Below are positions 55,553 to 64,000 of a stretch of DNA of 64,000 nt, piece by piece. The position numbers were made by a program, and so were the translations under genes. The notes under the pieces were generated by a model that did no database searches, was not told where the DNA came from, and worked only from the letters and a program-made list of their open reading frames with translations. The DNA comes from Zingiber officinale (Eukaryota > Streptophyta > Magnoliopsida > Zingiberales > Zingiberaceae): the NCBI RefSeq assembly GCF_018446385.1, contig NC_055992.1:98722947-98786946 (forward strand), read 5' to 3'. Every line of letters starts with the position of its first letter. Positions within the stretch are counted from its first letter, which is position 1.

Positions 55553-56071
55553 TAGTAACTATAATTTCGTAATTGTTACGATATGAATGTTTAATAAGTT
55601 GATTTCATATTATAAAAACTATAATTTCATAGTTATTAGAATGTGAATGATAAGAGAATATGATTGAATCTGAATAATAAAATTGAATAATTTTACAAGA
55701 ATTGTTAGTGGCACGATTGTTAGTGGGGCGTGCCGAAAAAAAATATATCTAGATTATTAAAATAATTAATTAATTAAGATATCGACAAACTTAGGTGTGT
55801 TACATAAGTAAAATCTGTTAAAATTTTCCTTGTCCTAAGTAACCAATAATCAGCGAGATCGTATTCCATATTTAGAAATATGATAATCATTGAATATGGT
55901 AATAAATTAATAAAGTAATTGCTTCTGCTTCTGTTCTTTCCGTTTTAATGAAGATTTTAAAAAGTATTTATTTCTGTTCCGCTTCTTTCGCTTCAATAAC
56001 TCGATCACCGTTCTCAGACTGCGTCTTCGATTCCGGCAGAAGAAGAGCGCATTAAACAACTCGCCGACGCC
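55553..56071 (+). promoter_or_regulatory. Upstream region and 5' UTR of PRP18
   Basis: AT-rich single-copy DNA after the tandem duplication. The last 100 bp (from about 55970) become pyrimidine-rich and less AT-rich, typical of a plant 5' UTR. No clear TATA box. The nearest LTR promoter ends about 500 bp upstream. Confidence 0.5.
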
Positions 56072-57282
56072 ATGGACCTGCTTAAGCGCGAGCTCCAGCG
56101 GAAGCGCAAGGCTCTGGAAGATGACTTCGGCGGACGGAAGCTCCTCCGCCGCTCCGAGATCGAGCATAAGGAGACCCAAAGACTCCGCCAACTGGAGAAA
56201 CTCCACCGCCAGCACAAATCCCTCAATGCTGCCGCTTCTTCCCCGCCTCCCTCCTCGTCTCCCTCTAAGATGTCCGACGATCCTCTTCCCCGCGGTGCCG
56301 TCGACGATTGGTCGGCAGCGCGCGACGAGGTGATTCGCCGCCTTCGGATTCTGAAGCATCCCGCCACCCTCTTCGGGGAGGATGACGCTGGCCGGCTCCG
56401 CCGTCTCCAGACGGTGATCGAGTCAGGCCCCATCGAGACCGAGGAGGAGTTGGCCGATGGGCAGACAAACGACTTCCTCAGGGACATACATAATCTCCGC
56501 CGCGAACAGAAGGCCGGAACGGCCGTCGCCAAGAGAGAAGGCGGCGCCGGTACTGCGGAGAAAAGCCCTGATACCGATACGGATTCGATTATGGCGAAGG
56601 GGAATTTCGAGGATCTGTGCGATGAGGACAAGATTCAAATTTTCTTCACGAGGCTGCTGGGCGATTGGGGCCAGGAGGTGGCCGAAATGCCCGACGCCGA
56701 GAAGCGCACCGCCAAAGGGAAATCCGCGGTAGCTACGTTCAACCAATGCGATCGGTACTTGAATCCAATGTTCAAGCTGTGCCGGAAGAAGGTACCTGTT
56801 TCCTTCAATCAACTCAAATTGAAGTTTCCTTTTCACGCAATTCGGAATTGTATTGACGGTAGTTTCCTCTCCAGGCTCTTCCGGGTGACATCCGTCAGGC
56901 CTTGATCAGGGTGACACAGTGCTGCCGGAGGCGAGACTACTTGGCCGCCACAGACGAGTACATAAAGCTGGCGATCGGCAACGCGCCGTGGCCTATTGGC
57001 GTGACCATGGTAGGCATCCACGAACGTTCTGCCCATGAGAAGATCTGCGCAAACAGCATCGCGCACGTCATGCACAACGAGACAACCCGCAAGTACCTGC
57101 AATCAGTGAAGAGGCTGATGACATTTTGCCAGCGCCGGTACCCGACAGATCCGTCCAGGTCCTCCGAGTTCAACAGCCTGGCGAACGGGAGCGACCTCCA
57201 GTCCCTCTTGGCGGAGAATAGATCATCATCAGCTAAGAAAATGGCTGTCAAAGAGAGGCCGACACTAGTCTCAGCTGCTTGA
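56072..57282 (+). CDS. PRP18: Pre-mRNA-splicing factor 18 (PRP18), two exons, 375 aa
   Basis: PRP18 acts in the nucleus at the second step of pre-mRNA splicing with Slu7 and the U5 snRNP. Exon 1 is 56072-56791 (240 codons), intron 56792-56874 (83 bp, GTACCT...CTCCAG, phase 0), exon 2 56875-57282. The start MDLLKRELQRKRKALEDDFG matches the family N-terminus. Residues about 86-118 (RRLRILKHPATLFGEDD) form the PRP4-like SFM motif. The Prp18 domain starts near residue 190 (DKIQIFFTRLLGDWGQEV) and runs through NPMFKLCRKK, then ALPGDIRQAL, GNAPWPIGVTMVGIHER and HNETTRKYLQSVKRLM. Length is similar to plant homologues (about 420 aa in Arabidopsis). Exon 1 is GC-rich. The frame appears to run on to 56905 only because the intron has no early stop. 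Intact and probably functional; it converges with the next gene. Confidence 0.96.
56792..56874 (+). other. PRP18 intron
   Basis: 83 bp with GT and AG borders. Removing it joins CRKK to ALPGDIR in phase 0, as in the conserved Prp18 domain. Confidence 0.92.
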
Positions 57283-57514
57283 CTGGAACAAATTTCTCAA
57301 ACAAAAAGTGGGTTCCTGCACAAAATGAAATCTAAAGTACGCTGGAAGTTGCGAAGATTGTCATGGATAAATACTGGTATATACATATACAAATAACCTG
57401 TAAGTACAGACAAGCTCAAGAACAACGTTAACTTTTTTAGAGAATTCAAAGGTCGCTTTAGGTGACAATCACGCTACTTTACAACCACCCTTTAGAATAC
57501 ATAACCAAAGCACC
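57283..57514. other. Space between convergent stop codons
   Basis: 232 bp that must hold both 3' UTRs or overlapping ones. AT-rich; no clear canonical poly-A signal on either strand. Confidence 0.5.
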
Positions 57515-60500
57515 TCAAATGTTGGCTCCTCCATAGCCCTTAAGAAATGTCTGTCGATGAACAAACATGATAGTTAATGCAAAAGATTGAGCAATGATAA
57601 TCTAATTTTAGCAATTCCTAGAAACTATCGGTTAAATTTTCTGAAATGTGATGCATACCATCTTGGCAGCGACCACCGACTGGTGCTGCCTTTCTTTCTT
57701 CTCGCGTTGACATTCACCGCACCAGCTAGAGAAATCCTTTTGGAACTTCCTCATCTCTCTGAAGACTGAACTGTAGAACGGATCATAGAGGGTTATTGCT
57801 TTGCACACTTTGAGTTTTGAATAGGAAGGGCAAAATTGCAGAAAACTGTATCCGAAATAGGCAAAGATAACTTGGTTGTTACTATCAGTAATAGCTTAGC
57901 GAGATGACACCTTACACAGAAAGATGTATTAAAAATTTAAAATGCAGTAATGATGCATTGGTTATCTTACCTGTAGACTTGTTTGGTTATAGTTTAATTT
58001 CTTCAAGTGGATTCTGACGAATTGTATCTTAACTTTTTATCTAATAGCCCAGATGCACCTCCTTGGCAAACCAAGCAACATCATCGCTCACCAATATGGT
58101 CTCCCAGGAGTATTTGTTCAGATGACTTGATTCTATTCTAATGCAAGTATTTGTTCCATGTTGTTAGTTCTTGAGGATACACTTCACATTTAAGATGATA
58201 TGTATACTTCTTTCCCTGTAGTCTGAATCAAAGATTATACGATGTGACAATTTCTCCATCACTCTCCGATCTCTTGTTCTTGAGGATGTATTGCCAGAAA
58301 AGCTTTTAACAGTTCATCGATAATATTCGGCGTAGACTTGATGCCTCAATTTACAAACAATGAATAATAAAGCTACTCATATGCAATTTACAATAAAATC
58401 GCCATGCATCTTGAGAATAAAAACATGAATGTACCTTCTACACCACAAAAGCATGTTGATTCTGTGTCCAGAATTTGTGGGGAGAGCCCCATGTCGGTGG
58501 CGCCCACGATGAAGTACAGCTTGACCAGGGACATGAGAGTAGTCAAAGATTTCCTACAATAAAAGCAAGGAGAATTTGGGCAGAATATCAAGTTTTAAAA
58601 ACAAAAACATCAACTCAACTACTTAAAGCAACTACAAATAAAATCATTATTAAAATAAAGCACAATAAAATACCAAGGATTTCAGCCAACTAACTTTCCC
58701 ATATTCTTTTATGAAAAAGGAGTTTACTTATTGTTTAGTTATAAAGTTTATCCTGAAGGTTCAAAACATTGGTCCTATACCTATACCATCAATGATGTAT
58801 AAACAAATTAGTAAAGCAATGTGTCTGTATAGGAATCCAAACGAATTTTTCCATATTTGTAAATGGCTCATTAAATGCCATAAACATCACAAACCAACAC
58901 ATGGTTACAAGTCATCATTGAACAAAGAGTGAGGGCATACTATTGCAATCTATTTAAAACCACTTCATGCAGCATTATTGACAATAATTTCACATGGTTC
59001 TATTGAATTACATTCATTGCATTGCGATTCCTTTTGCAAGTTCCACCATTTTTAGTCGCGGCAGCCATTACTGAGCAGGCAAATTTCCATTTTTTTAAGA
59101 GAAAGAAGCGAATTATAAATGCATGAAAAAGAAAAGCAAATATATTGAGATTTGACGACTAGTTTCTGCAATAATTTTAGCAAAATAATATGAACAAAGG
59201 AACAAAAAAATCAAGATGTACTTCAGTAAATTATGACTACCAAAGACTTTACATGTTTCAAATTCCAGGTCAACATAGAATGATGAAATGCTCAGGAATA
59301 CACACTTCTACAAAAAAAAATGTGCAAAAATACCACCCATGTGATGACAGACCTCTGTTTGTGTCTCTGTGTTCACATGTTTGTCACATCGAACTCCCCG
59401 GAAAAACAATTCACCACCAGAAAAATCTTTGCCTAAACACACATTTAGAGTGACTTCTGAGTCATCCACATGGAATCCTGGATCACAAAAACTACAATGA
59501 CTTAAAAGAAAAATAAATGAATTTATTCAATTTACACATGCTAAAATAAAGAGTAAAGTGTGGAACAACCAATCCACAAGATCTAAGATTACTCAACAAT
59601 ATGATAAGAAAGTAAAAGTATTTCCACATTTGCTGTGAGGCTGCAAAGAAACAGTCATGCAATGTATGATGTTTATAAACTATGATGTTGATAGAAGTAT
59701 TCACTCTGTAAGTTCATGGCCTAAAATCAAAATCAAGCAATAATGCCTACCAGTGCACTCAAATTAAAACCTACCATTAATGGAAGTTTTTAGTAGTTTC
59801 AGAAAGACAAGAAAGCAAACTTGCTACAAGAGCCTCTCCACGTAATTTGTTTACTATCCAATCAGTAAAAGTACAAAAAAATGGGCTATAATGGAAGGCA
59901 GGTCTGGAAGAAACAGAAAAACCAATTACACAAAAGTATACTAGTTAGAGTGAGGAGATACTACATAAGGATTCGTACATACAGCTGCAGAAAATTGCTC
60001 CAGTACTAAATCATCCTAAAATACCATAATATTGAGATAATTTTAGCACTATTTTCCTCAAATACCATAATAGTTTAATCCAATTTGCCTACCCACGTGT
60101 GAGGGGAGTGTTAAACAAACAAACACAAGAAGAAATTTAGATAAACAAAGTTGGAATGAATCCTTTCATAAGCAGTTTGTATCCAATCAAAATTAAGATC
60201 AAAATATTACATGAAATAACTCATATTTATTATATGTGTTATATTCATTTTTATATTGTTTTGAAAATAATCCATTTATGAGAATTTTTTAATAGATTTC
60301 TGATATATGTTCGCCATGAAATTATATTGAACTTTACAAATTTCAAAATGCTCTTTGACTAGCCTTTAATGAATTATTTAAAACATCATCATCATAAAAA
60401 AAAAATGTATCTTAACATCCCCTCCTATGGTTTTAAAAACACAATATGGCATGGATGTGCGCTTATGTAAGCACAAACTACCCAAACTAATTAAAATTTT

Positions 60501-63500
60501 AAAGTAGTAAGCCGTTGTGGTTTGACTCAAATAGGTAGCTGTTTTGGTGAGCTAACAGACCCTAAATTTGGTCCAATCAATTTCTGCATGAATGATGACA
60601 GGCGCTCAAGCACAAAAGAAAACTATTAAATTAATAAAAAACAACAAGGTATTGATCAACCTCTACTAGATGTGGTTTCCAATTAAGTAAACATACTAGA
60701 TATTCCATCTCCTGCATATCAAATCATATAGGAAAAAAATGTAACAAAGCTACCTAGTTCAACATCCTTGTCCTTTCCATACTCAACCACAAAGCCATGA
60801 TGTGAATCGAGAGTTGATCCGCCAACCTCAGGGTAGAATACTGCAATTGAAGAAAATAGGTTCTGAGAGATATTGATGAAACAAAGTCATGGAGCATAAC
60901 AAAGTTACAGAATCCTGTCATGCAAAGAAGACATGATTATCACCTCTAGCCATTGGGGATATGAATTCTTCCATAAGCTTGTTAAGCATGGCTTCCAAGC
61001 CAAAGTCATCAAGCACAGCACCGTACTTATTCATTGTATTTGGTCGCATTATTTTGAACTTGATAGTGTTGACCCATTTTTCAAAATTGTCCACCTAAGA
61101 AATCACCAAATTAGGTTATGTTACCGATAGTTGTGTGCTGTGAAATGATTGCAGGTTTGAGTAGTACCTCATCTAATAACATTTCACAGAAACTTGGCTG
61201 TAGCATAGAAAATGTATATATTCCAGGTGATGGTTCAGAAAGTATATTTCTGAAGCTCTCCTCTGTGTTATCATTGATAGCTTTAACAAATGATGGCATA
61301 AAAAAGGCTGACGGATGCAGATTGTATAATTCTTTATGCAAAGGCTGCTTAAGTAACAGGAAGAGAGTTAAAAGTTGCACGCATGCTATCATAATTTATT
61401 AGAAGCTAGAACGCCTATGAAAGAAGCAATTCAGCAATACAAGTAAAATTCGTGTAAATATTTTAAGATTAAACAAGAAACTAAAAGAATCATCATCCAA
61501 AGGGCATCAATCAAATAACTCAATGAAGCATTAAACCTAATCATAGTTGCAGAGAACATACATGTTATAACACATAAAAGAGGGGGGAAATACTAATAAA
61601 TAAACTTGACAGGATAATTTTTTGAACAGAAACAGGTTTACTAAACACAGGCACAAATACATGGAACTTCTCATATTTGAATAAATGTGAATCAATCCCC
61701 ATGTGTCTATTCCCACCCATGCATCATTGCAACAAATAGGGAAAAAAGTCATGAAGGCGTTAGGCAATTTGAGTACTACTCCCAAATAAAGAGAAAAGGA
61801 AGCAGAATATCAGCTTCAGATAGTGCTTAAAGTTGAAGATTTTTATAACATAAAATTAGTTGTAGAAAGGAATTTTGATATGTACAAATGAAGACAACCA
61901 ACCCTCAAAGCATTGGGAGATTGTATTACATAATAAATGTTGCTTGCTAGAGCTAAATTTGTACTCTGTTACTGCACAAACACTCCACACTCTGAGCAGG
62001 ATGCACTGCACTACTTCAGAGAAGTAACATAAAATACCTACAAACAGTCAACCGAATCTGAAAAACAAATCATATATTGCTTAATATTGTGTCTCCAGAA
62101 CATCACGCTGAGGCTAATAAGCCTAAAGGAGTTACTCCAAAAAAATAATCAGAAGCATAGTCAAAGAACTAAACATATGAGAAACACAAATTTCCAAAAT
62201 CATACACATAAATCATAGAAACTGAAGAGTACAGAGTATAACAGATAGAAACAGAAAACCTGATAAGCTGACATCAATTTTTGTCTGTACTCTTTGTGTC
62301 TCTGAACCTGATAGATCAAGTAATCGCTCTAGATTAATAGAAGTAAATGAGAAAAAATAATACAGATAGACTAGAATAAACAACAAGAAATAGACAAATA
62401 AACCATCCTTTATTTTTGGGTTCTTTAGATTCAAATAAAATTGTTCGCAAGAGCCAAAGCTCATCAAGCATTAAAAAGTCCCTTTGACATTCTAAAAATA
62501 ATGTCTTCATGATCTCAAACATTTAATAGCATTAAACTTTTCTTATTTAATATTCAATTTACTGGCATCAAGATTCTTAATTTTTCAAATATTAAAAAAT
62601 AGGTTATTTTAGTTTCTTGTTTTCCCATATGAAAACATAAATATATATTTGCAACCCAGTAAAGTAGAAACAAAGTTGAAACCTAGTAAACTAGTAATAA
62701 ATAAATGTACTGGGATAGAGCTTCCTGTATATACATGTTCATCACGTTCTTTTCCTAGACCAGTTTTTTTTTTTTTGCTAATTATCATTAATTTCTCAGC
62801 TCTGGCAGCCGTGACGGGAATAAAAAATCAATTTGGTCATAAAGCATATTCACGTATTGACATGAATTAATCATAAAAAATTTGAAACCTACTTTCGTCA
62901 AGCAAAATTCTTTCAGTTCAGTAGAATGTGCCAAACAACAGAAGATAAATATGCAAAGGAACGTGATTTTCTAATGATGATGATATTTGCAGTTAAAAAC
63001 AATCATTCTAAAAGAGGTTTCACTGGGCGATCAAACGAGAAAGCCAATCGATGCAGCACCAAGTTTAGAGGAAACTATAATCATCGAAATTGAAGCAGAT
63101 ACACGTCGTCCTAAACGCCTCAGAGGGCAAAATCTCATCGAGCGAAGGTAAGCCAACAACAATTGTTTGTGTACCAACCAAACAAATCGCTGCAGACGAG
63201 TTTACTATTTTAACATTCCGTCTTGCAGGAAGGCAGGGAAGGGCATTTCCGTTATTTCGGGGAAAAAAATTTCTAAAGAAACAACCATAGATCCTCAATT
63301 TGATGGAAGCTCTACTTCAGCTCGAAGGAGGATAAACAGGAACAAAGAAGAGTAGTTCACCCTAATTCGCTCCCCCTCAGGCAAGTATCGCGCGAGGATC
63401 TCCTTCATGAACTGGACCTTGCCATCCCGCGGTACCTCGAGCATGCTGGGCGGGAGGTGCCGCTCCAGGGAGCTGAAGATCGCCGGATCGAACTCCGACT

Positions 63501-63669
63501 GAACGTCGTCGTACCGCTCCGGCTTGTGCTCCGTGTTCGGGTTCAGCCTCAGACGCCGGTCCCCGTAGGTCGGCCTGGACGGCGCCGGCTGGACCTTTGC
63601 CGGTCCGTTCCCGTTCCCATTGCTCGACGGGGACCCATCCCTCCGATCGACGGCGCCTCTCACCGACAT
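57515..63669 (-). CDS. PKHD-type hydroxylase (2-oxoglutarate/Fe(II) dioxygenase), At1g22950-like, nine exons, 387 aa
   Basis: Predicted to hydroxylate a protein side chain using 2-oxoglutarate and Fe(II); the plant substrate is not known to me. Exons, in transcript order: 63669-63361, 62307-62260, 61344-61168, 61094-60944, 60840-60754, 59477-59353, 58553-58435, 57770-57659 and 57550-57515. All borders are GT/AG and the frame stays open (297 nt of intron-free check: exons 1-6 sum to 897 nt). Landmarks: RLRLNPNTEHKPERYDD and ERHLPPSMLEVPRDGKVQ in exon 1, VQRHKEYRQKL in exon 2, NILSEPSPGIYTFSMLQP in exon 3, IMRPNTMNKYGAVLDDFG in exon 4, and LDSHHGFVVEYG in exon 5. Iron ligands HVD are in exon 6 and His in HRGRHRHGA in exon 7; the 2-oxoglutarate-binding Arg is probably in GHRINMLLW. 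The tiny last exon is the least certain; without it the protein would end a few residues after exon 8. The start at 63669 has a good family match. Confidence 0.92.
62308..63360 (-). other. First intron of the PKHD gene
   Basis: 1053 bp, GTGAAC donor and CAG acceptor. AT-rich, with a T-run on the plus strand at 62766-62777. No gene or transposon recognised inside. Intron 2 (61345-62259) and intron 5 (59478-60753) are likewise AT-rich and without recognised features. Confidence 0.75.
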
Positions 63670-64000
63670 CGCTCCGCGGCCGGAAGCTCCCGCGTCCGGT
63701 GGAAGGAGATGGTATCACTTCCGCCGTGCCATCCGCGGTCCGAATCGGAGGATGCAGTGGGTTAGGGTTTCGTTGGAAGGTGAGCTAGGTGTTGGCGTGG
63801 GGTTGGAGAGAGAGAGACAGAGAGAAGGGAAGATGTGGTGTTCGCTTGACGTATTGGCGATATGGACGCGGATATATGAAAAGGCCACTGGCTATGGCGA
63901 TTTATTACGGGCTTGCCATCCAAGAGTGAAGGTGGTGGGAGAACGCAGTCGTTGGCTACTGGTGCAAAATTAGGGTTTCTTTTGGAGGGGACGGGGCACG
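63670..64000 (-). promoter_or_regulatory. 5' UTR and proximal promoter of the PKHD gene
   Basis: Upstream on the minus strand the region is GC-rich near the ATG and contains a CT-rich tract (GA on the plus strand, 63805-63827), a common feature of plant 5' UTRs. No TATA box could be assigned. The window ends here. Confidence 0.5.

Noticed and set aside
56072-56905. Single 277-aa open frame as the PRP18 protein
   Set aside because: The last part reads through an 83-bp intron. Using GT 56792 and AG 56874 restores the conserved Prp18 domain in phase 0.
58388-58591. Minus-strand 67-aa frame over exon 7 of the PKHD gene
   Set aside because: It is in the wrong phase. The conserved HVPGQAVLHRGRHRHGA reading lies in another frame of the same exon.
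1-64000. tRNA or rRNA genes
   Set aside because: I saw no cloverleaf with A and B box motifs and no rRNA-like sequence. The TGGTATCAGAGC motifs are primer-binding sites complementary to a tRNA end, not tRNA genes.

Overview
The window is nuclear DNA from a flowering plant. Evidence is two spliced host genes with plant-type exon structure, and dense nests of plant Ty3/Gypsy (chromovirus and Tat-type) and Copia-type LTR elements. GC-rich first exons and the amount of nested LTR DNA suggest a large monocot genome. A Zingiberales origin is only a guess. About 55 kb of the 64 kb is retrotransposon DNA; the only intact host genes lie in the last 8 kb.

Layout. 1-2091: decayed chromovirus pol, followed by its 3' LTR (2127-4874). 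4875-7025: older inverted LTR pieces. 7026-23895: a Tat-type Ty3/Gypsy element on the minus strand (TSD CTAAG). Inside its antisense gene sits a Copia-type solo LTR (9788-14284, TSD GAAGC), which itself holds a chromovirus solo LTR (9853-13262, TSD AGTTA). 23896-25537: LTR remnant and degenerate repeats. 25538-29650: a complete gag-only LTR element (TSD ATTTA). 29816-44873: a second gag-only element (TSD GTTTA/GTTTC), split by a second Tat-type element (31230-40953, itself holding solo LTR 32227-33508) and by solo LTR 41387-42377 (TSD CCAAC). 45463-52028: a third gag-only element (TSD TATAG) with an intact 487-aa Gag. 52029-55552: a rearranged LTR, a MITE-like element and a solo LTR (TSD CAACT) caught in a 980-bp tandem duplication.

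Host genes. PRP18 (second-step splicing factor, two exons, 375 aa, plus strand, 56072-57282) converges on a PKHD-type 2-oxoglutarate/Fe(II) hydroxylase related to Arabidopsis At1g22950 (nine exons, 387 aa, minus strand, 63669-57515). Their stop codons are 232 bp apart.

The most unusual signal is in the LTRs. Several Copia-type families carry, just upstream of the TATA box, arrays of short hairpins. Stem sequences differ from unit to unit but stay complementary within each unit, while loops are conserved. In several LTRs the TATA box itself sits in the loop of a further inverted repeat. The two Tat-type elements each carry an antisense, intron-containing gene with its own TATA box beside a palindrome.

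All calls come from reading the sequence; no database search or folding program was run.
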